A stretch of 45,154 nucleotides of DNA from contig WQSR01000003.1 in NCBI GenBank assembly GCA_009787785.1, positions 1 through 45,154 on the forward strand, given 5' to 3'. Below, one piece after another: positions 7,681 through 16,048 of this stretch (its first letter is position 1; each line of letters opens with the position of its first letter). The notes under the pieces are model-generated. The model saw only the letters and a program-made list of their open reading frames with translations, made no database searches and was not told where the DNA came from. This stretch comes from Defluviitaleaceae bacterium. GTDB lineage: Bacteria > Bacillota > Clostridia > Lachnospirales > WQUN01. The translations under genes and the position numbers were made by a program.

Positions 7681-8619
7681 CCGTCCCCGCAGATAGTCCC
7701 CTGCGGGCATTCGTTTGCCGCCCTGGCCCTGCAATGCCGTGGCCAGTACCGCGCCGTCGGCGGTGCGGATTTTCAGTCCGGCATTGTCCGCGCAAAGCAC
7801 GGTGCCCGGGGGCTTTTCCGTTTCCCGGGGCAAAAGCGCGGCAGGGTGGATGCGCCAGATTTTCAGGGGCGTTTCTTCATGTATAGTGTAGGCCCCCGGC
7901 CAGGGGTCCAGGGCGCGGACTTGGTTGATAATGGTAGCGGAGGGGCTGTCCCAGTGGATGAGCCCATCGGTTTTATGGATGATGGGTGCGTGGGAGGCTT
8001 GGGCATGGTTTTGGGGCGTGGGCACAAGGGCACCCTTTTCCAGGGCGGACAGGGCGGCGATGATACATTCCGCGCCCAGGGCCGCCATCCGGTCGTGGAG
8101 GCTGGGGAAATGCTCATCCGCCCCGATGGAAAGCTCCCGCTGGTAAAGGATGTCCCCCGTGTCCAGCCCTTCGGCCATTTGCATAATGGTGATGCCTGTG
8201 GTGGCGTCGCCGTTAAGCAGGGCCGCGTGGATGGGGGAGGCCCCCCGGTATCTGGGCAACACCGAGGCGTGGATATTGACGCAACCCAGCCGGGGCATTT
8301 CCAGCACCGCCTTGGGCAGTAGCAAGCCATAGGCCGCAACAATAAAAATATCCGCGCCCAAGGAACGTAAGCGGTCGCGGACTTCACGGGGGGACTGTGG
8401 CTTATGGCTGTCCCCTTTTTTTATGAACAGTGTTTCCGGCTGAAGTACTTCAATGCCCGCCTGTACCGCCAGTTCCTTTACCGGGGAAGGGGTGATTTTT
8501 TTCCCCCGCCCGGCGGGGCGGTCGGGCTGGGTGCATACGGCTGTGACTTCATGATGGCGCAACAGCGCGGCCAAGGCGGGCACGGCGAAGGCGGGGGTGC
8601 CCATAAAGACCAGCTTCAC
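7645..8619 (-). CDS. fmt: Methionyl-tRNA formyltransferase
   Basis: 324 residues starting with GTG at 8619, overlapping the def stop by 4 bp (GTGA). Fmt transfers a formyl group from 10-formyltetrahydrofolate to Met-tRNAfMet for translation initiation. The N-terminal Rossmann domain opens KLVFMGTPAFAVPAL; the catalytic region contains NIHASVLPRYRGASPI (Asn and His of the active site) and AEGLDTGDIL (catalytic Asp). The C-terminal OB-like tRNA-binding domain (about 210-320) begins near LIHWDSPSATIINQVRALDP. Length is normal for the family. It is the last gene of the operon that also encodes the deformylase. The 3' end overlaps the convergent AraC gene by 36 bp. Confidence 0.96.
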   Translation of the reverse strand: MKLVFMGTPAFAVPALAALLRHHEVTAVCTQPDRPAGRGKKITPSPVKELAVQAGIEVLQPETLFIKKGDSHKPQSPREVRDRLRSLGADIFIVAAYGLLLPKAVLEMPRLGCVNIHASVLPRYRGASPIHAALLNGDATTGITIMQMAEGLDTGDILYQRELSIGADEHFPSLHDRMAALGAECIIAALSALEKGALVPTPQNHAQASHAPIIHKTDGLIHWDSPSATIINQVRALDPWPGAYTIHEETPLKIWRIHPAALLPRETEKPPGTVLCADNAGLKIRTADGAVLATALQGQGGKRMPAGDYLRGRSVKVGMNFLHR

Positions 8620-9137
8620 CGGCGCAGTCTTCTTTCCCGGCGGTTGCGGTGCATTTTGCGGCGGGCGGCGGCTTGCTCGTTGGTGATGAACTGCACGTTG
8701 GTTGCCGTTTCCAGGAATAATTTGCCTTCCAGGTGGTCCAGCTCATGGCAGATGGCCGAGGCCAGAAACTCGTCGGCGTGAATCGTATATTCCTCGCCGT
8801 GGCGGTTCTGCGCCTTGACTGTTACCTCGAAGGGCCGCTCAATGTCCCCGGAACGCCCCGGTACGGAGAGGCAAGCCTCGTTGCTCACCTGGGTGCCGTC
8901 GGTTTCCAGTATCTCCGGGTTTATCAATTCGTATAGCGCATCGTCAAACTCCACCACCACGATACGTTTAAGTACACCCACCTGGGGGGCGGCAAGGCCC
9001 ACCGCATCCTTGGCGCGCATGGTTTCCAGCATATCGTCCAGCAAATCGTGCATGGACGGAGTAATGGTAGTCACGGTTCGTGCTTTTTTGTTCAGCATCT
9101 CGTCGCCCTGCAAGCGAATCTGTCTTATTGCCATCAT
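8616..9137 (-). CDS. def: Peptide deformylase
   Basis: 173 residues. Removes the N-formyl group from nascent proteins, using a metal (usually iron). All three family motifs are visible: GLAAPQVG (about 47-54), EACLS (87-91) and HELDH (131-135), which supply the metal-binding Cys and His residues and the catalytic Glu. Two ATGs (9137 and 9134) follow the PriA stop directly; GGAG of the priA 3' end serves as ribosome binding site. The last 20 residues are strongly basic (ARRKMHRNRRERRLRR), longer than usual, perhaps for ribosome contact (inference). It is translationally coupled to fmt. Confidence 0.96.
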   Translation of the reverse strand: MMAIRQIRLQGDEMLNKKARTVTTITPSMHDLLDDMLETMRAKDAVGLAAPQVGVLKRIVVVEFDDALYELINPEILETDGTQVSNEACLSVPGRSGDIERPFEVTVKAQNRHGEEYTIHADEFLASAICHELDHLEGKLFLETATNVQFITNEQAAARRKMHRNRRERRLRR

Positions 9138-9138
9138 C

Positions 9139-11166
9139 TCACTCCATCAAGGCCGGGTTCAGGGACAGATGCACCGTGATTCCGGCGAGGGGGTCATTCT
9201 CCCGCAATTTCTTTATACAATATAACACAAATTGCTTCAGTGGTTCTTCTTCTTCGCATTTTACAAGCAATTTCCAGCGGAATTGCGATTTTATCTTGGA
9301 AACAAAGGCCGGTGAAATCCCCATCAGCGCGAAGCGGCCCTTTTTATTGCAATATACCATAATGGCTTGTAATTTGTGCAAGGCGGCGATGACTTCCCTT
9401 TCTCCGGGCCCGGAGAGCATTATACTAAAAATGTGGGAAAAGGGGGGATAGTTCATGGTGCGGCGCAGTTCGATTTCATGGGCGTAGAAGTCCTCGTAGT
9501 GCCCCTGGCGGGAAAAGGCCAGCGCATAGTGCTCCGGGTTGTAGCTCTGCAAAAAAACCCGCCCCGGATGCCGCGCCCGGCCCGCCCGCCCCGCCACCTG
9601 GGTAAGCAGCTGAAAGGTATGCTCCCCCGCCCGGAAATCACCGGAAAACAAGGACAAATCCGCCGCGACTACCCCCACCAGCACCACCTGGGGGAAATCC
9701 AGCCCCTTGGCCACCATTTGCGTACCGATGAGCACCTGCGCCGCCCCCCGCCGGAAGGCGGCCAAGATATCGGCGTGGCTGTGCTTGCCCTTGGTGGTGT
9801 CCATGTCCATGCGCAAAGTGGCCGTACCGGGGAAAAGCCGGGCCACCTCGGCCTCCACCTGTTGCGTCCCCACCCCAAAGCGGCGCAAATGGGCGGATTT
9901 GCACTCCGGGCAAAGGGAGGGCAAGGGCATACCCTGGCCGCAGTAGTGGCACAGCAAGGCCGCCGTGTTGGCGTGATAGGTATAGTTCACCCGGCACCGG
10001 TCGCAGGAGAGCACCCCCCCGCATCGCCGGCAGGACACAAAGGTGGAATACCCCCGCCGGTTCAAAAACAAGATGGCCTGCCGCCCCATTTGCAAAGTCT
10101 CGCCCAAGGCGCGGGCAAAATCCCCGGCGAACAAAGACGTGTTCCCCCGTGCCAGCTCCCGCCGCATGTCGATGATATGTACCTGGGGGAAGGTGAGGTT
10201 TATGCGGTGGGGGAGCTTTAATAAAGTGTATTCCCCTTTTTCCGTGGCACGCAGATAGCTTTCCGTGGAGGGGGTGGCCGAACCCATCACCACCACGGCC
10301 CCCGCCAGCTCTGCCCGCTTCAACGCCACCGCCCGTGCGTCATATTTCGGCGAGGTCTCCGAATGGTAGGTATGCTCGTGCTCCTCGTCTATCACAATCA
10401 GCCCCACCCGAGCAAAGGGCGCGAACACCGCACTTCGCGGGCCGATAACCAGCTGTATCTCCCCTTCGATGGCTTGCTTCCAGATGGCGAAACGCTCCCC
10501 CGGGGTGAGCCGGCTGTGGGTCACTGCCACCGCGTCGCCAAACCGGGCGGTGAATAAATCCACCGTCTGGGGGGTGAGGGCGATTTCCGGCACCAGCACA
10601 ATGGCCTGATATCCCGCCTTCAGCACCCGGGCGATGGCATGGAGATACACCTCGGTTTTCCCACTGCCCGTAACCCCGTGCAATAAAAAAGCGGCTCCCG
10701 CTGCTTTTTTTTCCATGGCCAAGGTTATTTTTTTTACCGCCGCTTCCTGGGCCTGGGTCAATGTCACCTTGGCACAGGATGCATCCATTTGCTTTTTTTT
10801 TGCCCGCGTACCGGGGAAGGGCTTGCCGGTTTTGGCCGTGGGTGCCACACAGCGTATGCAGGAAATCAAGGTGGTATAATACTTTTGGCGCATCCACTGG
10901 GCCAAAGCCAGGGTCTCTTCCGTCAGCACGCAAAAGGCGTCGGGCAACGCGGCGATGGCCTTTAATTTTTCCGGGTCACTGTCCGTTTCGCCGGCCAGGG
11001 CGATGATATACCCCGTAGTGGGCGTGTTCCCCTTACCAAAGGGCACAACGCAACGCATCCCCACCAAGATGTTTTCCTCCAGCTCGGCGGGGATTATATA
11101 GTCAAATAAAAAATCCAGCTCGCTGTGCTTTGAATCTATGCACACCTTGGCATAACGCCCAATCAT
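9139..11166 (-). CDS. priA: Primosomal replication restart helicase PriA
   Basis: 675 residues. PriA binds stalled forks and reloads the replicative helicase. Seen in order: N-terminal 3'BD-like domain (1-105), Walker A GVTGSGKT (164-171), DEEH box (260-263), GSATPS motif (294-299), then eight zinc-binding cysteines (378, 381, 387, 390, 405, 408, 418, 421) inserted in the helicase core, followed by motifs V-VI (GTQMVAKGLDFPQV and QVAGRAGRARHPG). Somewhat shorter than the common 730-800 residue form, mainly in the N-terminal half. It overlaps rpoZ by 4 bp (ATGA). In many Firmicutes coaBC sits between rpoZ and priA; it is absent here. Confidence 0.96.
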   Translation of the reverse strand: MIGRYAKVCIDSKHSELDFLFDYIIPAELEENILVGMRCVVPFGKGNTPTTGYIIALAGETDSDPEKLKAIAALPDAFCVLTEETLALAQWMRQKYYTTLISCIRCVAPTAKTGKPFPGTRAKKKQMDASCAKVTLTQAQEAAVKKITLAMEKKAAGAAFLLHGVTGSGKTEVYLHAIARVLKAGYQAIVLVPEIALTPQTVDLFTARFGDAVAVTHSRLTPGERFAIWKQAIEGEIQLVIGPRSAVFAPFARVGLIVIDEEHEHTYHSETSPKYDARAVALKRAELAGAVVVMGSATPSTESYLRATEKGEYTLLKLPHRINLTFPQVHIIDMRRELARGNTSLFAGDFARALGETLQMGRQAILFLNRRGYSTFVSCRRCGGVLSCDRCRVNYTYHANTAALLCHYCGQGMPLPSLCPECKSAHLRRFGVGTQQVEAEVARLFPGTATLRMDMDTTKGKHSHADILAAFRRGAAQVLIGTQMVAKGLDFPQVVLVGVVAADLSLFSGDFRAGEHTFQLLTQVAGRAGRARHPGRVFLQSYNPEHYALAFSRQGHYEDFYAHEIELRRTMNYPPFSHIFSIMLSGPGEREVIAALHKLQAIMVYCNKKGRFALMGISPAFVSKIKSQFRWKLLVKCEEEEPLKQFVLYCIKKLRENDPLAGITVHLSLNPALME

Positions 11167-11654
11167 GACTCCGTGAACAATTCTCCCTCGTCGTCATCAC
11201 CCTCGCTGGCTTCCGCTTCATCGGTGTAGCGTTCAAAGTTTTCTTTCTCTTCGGTCAGCTCCGCGTCGGCATAGGGCTCATGGAAATTGTCGTCTTCCTC
11301 GTACAGGTCAAATTTCCCGGCTTCATAGCTGTCCTTGAGCTCCTCGCGCAAATCGTCCTTGGAAACGGCGGAAATACTGCGGGTCTTGTACTGGTCCTTC
11401 AGCATACGCTCGTAGGTGCCGTCCAGTATTTCGTCGGTAACGGTGAGCAATAATTTGCCCTCAATCATTTCCTTGACGGCAATGCTTACGGCACGGTCTG
11501 TGGGGGCATAGGTGAGGGGGTTTGCGCCGTCGATAATTTGGCGCGCGCGTTTGGCCGCCGCCAGCACGATGGTGTAGCGGCTGGTGATTTTAGAGCTCAT
11601 CAGTTCGTTGGTGTTGATGGTTTCCATGAGTTCGGAATAAGAGGGTCTAAGCAT
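11163..11654 (-). CDS. rpoZ: RNA polymerase omega subunit with long acidic C-terminal tail
   Basis: 163 residues. The first 75 match omega: MLRPSYSELMETINTNELMSS, SRYTIVLAAAKRARQI, then PTDRAVSIAVKEMIEGKL. Omega helps assemble and stabilise the core enzyme through the beta-prime subunit. Omega proteins are usually 60-110 residues; here an extra 75 residues follow, rich in Asp and Glu (for example LYEEDDNFHEPYADAELTEE and EASEGDDDEGELF), likely disordered. Position between gmk and priA is the standard one and supports the call. Start ATG is preceded by AAGGAG. Confidence 0.9.
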   Translation of the reverse strand: MLRPSYSELMETINTNELMSSKITSRYTIVLAAAKRARQIIDGANPLTYAPTDRAVSIAVKEMIEGKLLLTVTDEILDGTYERMLKDQYKTRSISAVSKDDLREELKDSYEAGKFDLYEEDDNFHEPYADAELTEEKENFERYTDEAEASEGDDDEGELFTES

Positions 11655-11673
11655 GTGAAAACTCCTTTGGATT

Positions 11674-12270
11674 TTATATGAAGAAATGGGTGATTTGCTG
11701 TTGGCAACGGCGGGGGCGCAGACGTTCCGCGTCTACGATGGCGTCGATTTTGGCTACGGCGCAGTCCACCTCGTCGTTGATAATCAAATAATCGTACTCG
11801 TTGATTAGGGGTACTTCCTCCAGGGCCCGCTTCAGGCGGGCATCTATGGTTACGGCATCCTCGGTGGCGCGCTTGACCAAGCGGTTGGACAGCTCGTGCA
11901 AGGTGGGCGGCATCAGGAAAATCAATACCGCGTCGGGAAATTTCCCACGCACCTGCAACGCGCCCTGTATCTCGATTTCCAAGACCACCACCTTGCCTTC
12001 GGCGATTTGCTTCTCCACATAGTGGCGCGGCGTGCCGTAATTATGCCCAACGAACAGCGCGTGCTCCAGCAATTCGTTTTCTTGCCGCATCCGGGTAAAT
12101 TCCTCCGGCGTGGTGAAAAAATAATCCTGCCCGTCCTCCTCGCCCGCACGCGGCGCGCGCGTGGTGACGGAAATGGAACGGGCGTAGCCCTTGGCGGTAT
12201 CCAGTTGCTTTACCACCGTTCCCTTGCCCGAGCCCGACGGCCCGGATATGATGACCAACAGCCCCTGCAT
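11674..12270 (-). CDS. gmk: Guanylate kinase
   Basis: 198 residues. Phosphorylates GMP to GDP with ATP. P-loop GPSGSGKG is at residues 10-17; the GMP-binding region reads SVTTRAPRAGEEDGQDYFF (about 34-52), and the lid/Asp segments EIEIQGALQVRGKFPDAVLIFL and RLVKRATEDAVTIDARL follow. Length is normal. It lies 12 bp after remA and 19 bp before rpoZ in the standard Firmicutes order, so expression is coupled to RNA polymerase and matrix-regulator genes. Confidence 0.96.
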   Translation of the reverse strand: MQGLLVIISGPSGSGKGTVVKQLDTAKGYARSISVTTRAPRAGEEDGQDYFFTTPEEFTRMRQENELLEHALFVGHNYGTPRHYVEKQIAEGKVVVLEIEIQGALQVRGKFPDAVLIFLMPPTLHELSNRLVKRATEDAVTIDARLKRALEEVPLINEYDYLIINDEVDCAVAKIDAIVDAERLRPRRCQQQITHFFI

Positions 12271-12282
12271 GGATAGCGGCGG

Positions 12283-12570
12283 TTACTCGCCGTCGGAAGG
12301 CGCACCGGAGATAGGCGAGGCACCGTCCGCAGGCGGGTCGAAGCGGTTGGCAATGGTTTCCGGCTGAAGCGCGCTAAGCACAAGATGGCTGGAATCGGTA
12401 AAAATCACCGCCCTCGTCTTGCGCCCCTGGGTGGCGTCGATAAGCATTTGCTTGTCGCGGGCCTCGGTAATGGAACGCTTGACGGGAAGGGAATCGTTGC
12501 CTACGATGGCCACCACCCGTTCGGCGGGCACGGTGTTGCCAAAGCCCACGTTGATTAGCTTGAAATGCAT
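12283..12570 (-). CDS. remA: RemA-type extracellular matrix regulator (DUF370)
   Basis: 95 residues. RemA is a small DNA-binding protein that forms rings and activates matrix and osmoprotection genes in Bacillus subtilis. The conserved core is intact: [34 protein letters not shown] and [20 protein letters not shown]. The last 20 residues (after ANRF) are a Pro/Ser/Gly-rich, probably flexible tail. Genomic position directly between yicC and gmk is diagnostic of the family. Confidence 0.94.
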   Translation of the reverse strand: MHFKLINVGFGNTVPAERVVAIVGNDSLPVKRSITEARDKQMLIDATQGRKTRAVIFTDSSHLVLSALQPETIANRFDPPADGASPISGAPSDGE

Positions 12571-12586
12571 GAATCATTCCCCCATA

Positions 12587-13537
12587 TCACTCTATATTCT
12601 GCACCTGCTCGCGTATTTTTTCTATTTCGCTCTTGAGCTCTATCACCTGCTTGGCCAGCTCCGGGTCCGTGGATTTGGAGCCGATGGTGTTGGCCTCGCG
12701 GTTGAGCTCCTGCACCAGAAAATCCAGCTTGCGGCCAATGGGCACCTTTTCCGCCAATATATCATCCAATTGGGCCAAATGGCTGGAAAGGCGGGTCAGC
12801 TCCTCGTCAATGGAGCTTCGGTCGGCAAGGAGGGCGATTTCCGTAAGGAAGCGGCTCTCGGCGATTTCCACCGGCGCGGAGGATTCCTTTAATTTTTCCA
12901 CCATTTCCGTCAGTCTTTCCCGCAGTCTTTCCCCGTGCTCGGCCACGGCCACGGGGGCGCGCTGGGCAATCTGCCCGGTCAGCTCGCGGATACGGCCTTG
13001 CTTTGTGCGGATATCGGCTACCAAAGCCTCCCCCTCGGCTTGGCGCATGGCGTTGAAGCGGGTAAGGGCCTCCTCCAGCGCGAAGGACAAGGTTTCCCAG
13101 AACTCAATTTGCGTGGCTTCGTCGTTGTGGGCGGATTCGAATTTGTCAAAGGAAACCACGTCGGGGTTCCGGGCCAGCAGTTCCAGCTCGGTGTTACTGC
13201 CGATGGTGGTGTTTTTATCCGAGGGGCTGCGGGACCAGGAATATCGCTCCCGCAACGCCTCCAGCACCCGGGCATAGGAATCCGCGAAGGCCCAGTTTAC
13301 CTTGGCGGAAATATCGCGCTCTGTGTAGGAATCGAAGCCCACCCACACCTCCACCTTGCCCCGCGAAATGTCAGCCCCCAGGCGTTTGCGTATTTTATCC
13401 TCGAAGGCATGTAAAAAACGGGGAAGACGAATGGAATAATCCCCGTAGCGATGGTTTACCGATTTAATTTCCACTTTGAAGCGGCGGTCATAGCGCAGAC
13501 ATTCCCCCCGGCCGAATCCGGTCATGCTTTTGGGCAT
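12587..13537 (-). CDS. yicC: YicC/YloC family endoribonuclease
   Basis: 316 residues from ATG 13537 (MPKSMTGFGRGE), which follows AAGGAG; the frame is open 15 codons further up but without a ribosome site. The N-terminal YicC domain (1-155) contains SVNHRYGDYSIRLPRF and the DUF1732 C-terminal domain (about 230-316) contains IDEELTRLSSHLAQLDDIL and GRKLDFLVQELNREANTIGSK, both highly characteristic. Family members are hexameric RNases that trim or cleave small RNAs and mRNA. It is 25 bp downstream of the PBP gene and 16 bp upstream of remA. Confidence 0.94.
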   Translation of the reverse strand: MPKSMTGFGRGECLRYDRRFKVEIKSVNHRYGDYSIRLPRFLHAFEDKIRKRLGADISRGKVEVWVGFDSYTERDISAKVNWAFADSYARVLEALRERYSWSRSPSDKNTTIGSNTELELLARNPDVVSFDKFESAHNDEATQIEFWETLSFALEEALTRFNAMRQAEGEALVADIRTKQGRIRELTGQIAQRAPVAVAEHGERLRERLTEMVEKLKESSAPVEIAESRFLTEIALLADRSSIDEELTRLSSHLAQLDDILAEKVPIGRKLDFLVQELNREANTIGSKSTDPELAKQVIELKSEIEKIREQVQNIE

Positions 13538-13562
13538 AGGGTGCTCCTTTTGCGAAGAATCG

Positions 13563-14960
13563 CTAGTAATAGAATTTCCCACGCGGCGTGGAACGCCAGC
13601 GGTGATAATTCCGGGCGCGGCGGCTCACAACGATGGCGATGCTCATGCCGAGAATCCCGAACAATATTCCCAGGGAGCCAAACCAGTAAGGCAAGGCGGC
13701 GCGGGAAAAAATCGCCCCCAGGTAGCGGGCGATGAAAAAGTCCATGTCGTTGTCAAAGGTACGCTCCAGCACGGCGTGGGCGGTGTAGAGGTTGGTGGTG
13801 AAAATCGTTTCGCCGTTGATTTTATAAGCGACGGTCCCCACAATATCCCCCGTTTCGAAGCCGCCCTCGGGGATAAGGATGCGCGTTTCACCGTCCTCTT
13901 CCATAAGAAAGGCAGGGCCGTATGTAACAATACGCTCGATGCTTGCAAATTCCTCATGGCTGAGCAAAACGGTATATGTCCCCTGGGAAACCACGGTGAG
14001 CACGCCGTCATCCTCCAGGCGCGGGTTGTACAGGGGTACGGTGTGGGAGCGCGCCTCCCCGGCGGCAATATCGCGGAAGGCAAAATTATTAAACCCAAAA
14101 TCCAGCAAACGCCGGGTGTCCTGCCACCGGCCGGGGCTGGCCGAGTCGAAGACTATGGATATCAAGCCCAGCCCGTTGTGATACGCCGAGGCGGCGAAGC
14201 ATTCCCCGGCGGGGGTGGTGTAGCCGGTGCGCATCCCCGTGACAAAGGGGTGGCCGTGGGGGGCGTCGGGTAGCATTTGGTTGGTGTTGGTCCAGTTAAA
14301 TTGCTGTACCATGGCACCGCCGGGGTAGCGGCCCTCCAGCCCGTCCCCCGAGAACAGGCGAATACCCACGATTTCCGCAAGCAGGGGTACGTCCATAAAC
14401 GCCCGCGAAACCCGCGCCAGGTCATAGGCGGTGGTAAAATGCCTGGTATCGTGTAGCCCATAGGGGTTGGTGAAGCGCGTATCCAAGGCACCCAGCTCCC
14501 GGGCCTTGTCGTTTAGCAAATTGGAGAAGGGGCCTTTCGCGTCTTCCATATAGTTCAGATTGAGCCGGTTGTTTCGCACCTGTATCGTATGCAGAGCCAG
14601 CACCCGCGCGGCTTCATTGCCACTGCGTATCAGCAGGGATTTAAGCAACATCCGCACGGTGATATGCTCGCCCTCTTGATGCACGCCGGTGGCGTAGCCC
14701 AGGGGCATGTTGCGGATTTCCGGCCCTACAACGATAACATCGTCCGGGTCCAAATGCTCCAGCACCACCAGCGCGGTAAGCAATTTCGTCATGCTGGCGG
14801 GGTACATGCGGCGATGCATGTTGCGCTCGTAAAGCACGCGCCCCGTGGTCTGCTCCACCAGAATGGCGGCTTCGGTTTGCAAGGGAAGGGGCGGGATGGT
14901 GGCTCCCGTCAACAGCAAACATATCAGTAGGGCAAAAACGCCCAGAAATATCCTTCGCAT
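13563..14960 (-). CDS. D-alanyl-D-alanine carboxypeptidase (S11, DacF-like PBP) with RTG in place of KTG
   Basis: 465 residues with a signal peptide (about 1-20, RRIFLGVFALLICLLLTGA) and a C-terminal membrane helix (about 425-447). It trims the terminal D-Ala of peptidoglycan stem peptides outside the membrane. The SxxK motif is S56-M-T-K59 and SxN is S113-G-N115. The third motif, normally KTG, is R244-T-G246 in VTGMRTGYTTPAGECF. Arg keeps the charge but is an uncommon substitution. A C-terminal beta domain (about 285-385) follows, as in PBP5-type enzymes. The promoter at 14967-14996 would start transcription at or next to the ATG and no ribosome site is visible, so translation may be leaderless. 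It heads the yicC-remA-gmk operon. Confidence 0.93.
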   Translation of the reverse strand: MRRIFLGVFALLICLLLTGATIPPLPLQTEAAILVEQTTGRVLYERNMHRRMYPASMTKLLTALVVLEHLDPDDVIVVGPEIRNMPLGYATGVHQEGEHITVRMLLKSLLIRSGNEAARVLALHTIQVRNNRLNLNYMEDAKGPFSNLLNDKARELGALDTRFTNPYGLHDTRHFTTAYDLARVSRAFMDVPLLAEIVGIRLFSGDGLEGRYPGGAMVQQFNWTNTNQMLPDAPHGHPFVTGMRTGYTTPAGECFAASAYHNGLGLISIVFDSASPGRWQDTRRLLDFGFNNFAFRDIAAGEARSHTVPLYNPRLEDDGVLTVVSQGTYTVLLSHEEFASIERIVTYGPAFLMEEDGETRILIPEGGFETGDIVGTVAYKINGETIFTTNLYTAHAVLERTFDNDMDFFIARYLGAIFSRAALPYWFGSLGILFGILGMSIAIVVSRRARNYHRWRSTPRGKFYY

Positions 14961-14966
14961 ACTACA

Positions 14967-14996
14967 AGTATACCAAATTTAACCGGAGCTTGGCAA
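14967..14996 (-). promoter_or_regulatory. Promoter for the PBP-led operon
   Basis: On the minus strand TTGCCA (14996-14991), 18-bp spacer, TATACT (14972-14967). Seven bases separate the -10 from the ATG at 14960, so the RNA would begin at about the start codon. The remaining sequence between 14961 and 15249 contains only the small gene at 15005-15148 and the promoter at 15200. Confidence 0.5.
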
Positions 14997-15004
14997 ATGG
15001 TTGG

Positions 15005-15148
15005 TTATACAATCATCGAATGCAGTTGCGGATGCTGGCCGCAATTCTTTTGGGTAAAATAGGCACAGTTTTGACATGCGTGGGTGGGGTTGCGGTGGTG
15101 AGAATGCGGGTCGGGTTGTGTGGGCCTGTATTTTTTGCAATTGTGCAT
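15005..15148 (-). CDS. 47-residue Cys/His-rich small protein, unknown
   Basis: ATG at 15148 follows a strong AAAGGAGG with 8-9 nt spacing and opens a 47-codon frame ending TAA at 15005. The product starts MHNCKKYRPTQPDPHSHHRN and ends THACQNCAYFTQKNCGQH before a short tail. It has four Cys and seven His in 47 residues, with the C-x2-C...C pattern of a small zinc or iron site (C25, C28, C36). The good ribosome site, the composition and the compact intergenic fit argue that it is a real gene; there is no homology evidence available here. It lies 44 bp upstream of the PBP gene on the same strand. A frame on the opposite strand (14990-15199) has no ribosome site. Confidence 0.62.
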   Translation of the reverse strand: MHNCKKYRPTQPDPHSHHRNPTHACQNCAYFTQKNCGQHPQLHSMIV

Positions 15149-15199
15149 GGGGGACGCCTCCTTTGTTTGTACAAGTATTCCCTGTTTTGTTTGCGTTAA

Positions 15200-15208
15200 T
15201 GCTATAAT
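15200..15208 (+). promoter_or_regulatory. Extended -10 promoter for the DUF624 gene
   Basis: TGCTATAAT is a perfect extended -10 (TGnTATAAT), 41 bp before the ATG at 15250. No good -35 lies upstream, as is usual for extended -10 promoters. Confidence 0.55.
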
Positions 15209-15249
15209 GGCGGTAATTTCATCGGCAATTTCATTTCAGGAGGGAAATC

Positions 15250-15969
15250 ATGCGTGATTTTTTCAGCCTTGACGGGGCCTTTAGCAAATACGGCGGGATG
15301 CTGGCGGATATGGTTATCCTGAGTTTGATGTGGATTTTATTCTGCCTGCCCTTTGTAACGGCGGGGGCGTCCACCACGGCGTTATACTATGTAAGTACGC
15401 GGCGCATTGCCGACAGGGAGGGCTATATCACCAGCGATTTTTGGTTGGCGTTCAAGAGCAATATAAAAAGAGCCACGATTATATGGATGATTATTGTCCT
15501 CATCGTTGCGGTGCTGGTCTTTAATATTTTGGCGTTGATAGACGGCGAAACCTTACAGGGCGGCATTTTTACCTTTATGTTACCGGCCCAGCTGGTGCTG
15601 CTCTTTGTTATCGCCCTGATGAGCGTGTACATCTATCCGCTGATTGCGCGCTTTGACATGGGGCTTATTCAGGTGCTAAAAAGCGCGTTTTACATGGCGG
15701 TGCGGCACTTCCTGACCACGATTACCTGCCTTATTCTATTGGTGGCGTCGTTATTTATTCTTTGGAATTTCCCGCCCATGCTGGTTGTCGCACCGGGGCT
15801 GTATGCGTGGCTGGTCTCCCATATGATAATGCGTATCTTCAAAAAATACCGCCCCGAGATGGACCGTGACCCCATGCTGGAAATCGCAGAAATCGAAGCG
15901 CGAAAAGCCGAGGAACGCCGCCGGCAGGAGCTGGGCCTAGACAGCAAGGAGGAAGAGGAAGAGGAGTAA
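15250..15969 (+). CDS. DUF624 (YesL-like) membrane protein
   Basis: 239 residues, ATG at 15250 behind CAGGAGGG. Opens with the family hallmark FFSLDGAFSKYGGMLADMVILSLM and LPFVTAGASTTALYYV. About five membrane helices are visible (roughly 20-42, 75-97, 105-130, 150-172, 174-190). The C-terminal 40 residues are a charged helix ending in seven Glu. DUF624/YesL proteins often sit beside carbohydrate ABC transporters but their role is unknown; no such transporter is adjacent here. Confidence 0.88.
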   Translation: MRDFFSLDGAFSKYGGMLADMVILSLMWILFCLPFVTAGASTTALYYVSTRRIADREGYITSDFWLAFKSNIKRATIIWMIIVLIVAVLVFNILALIDGETLQGGIFTFMLPAQLVLLFVIALMSVYIYPLIARFDMGLIQVLKSAFYMAVRHFLTTITCLILLVASLFILWNFPPMLVVAPGLYAWLVSHMIMRIFKKYRPEMDRDPMLEIAEIEARKAEERRRQELGLDSKEEEEEE

Positions 15970-16048
15970 TTAATTCAATGTCAAGTATGTGCCTCCGCCC
16001 GCATAGGATATATAGTTCACAATTTTGCAAGAGAAGGTGGAGGTTCTT

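Noticed and set aside
14990..15199. 69-codon plus-strand frame
   Set aside because: No ribosome binding site, and the opposite strand carries a better small gene at 15005-15148.
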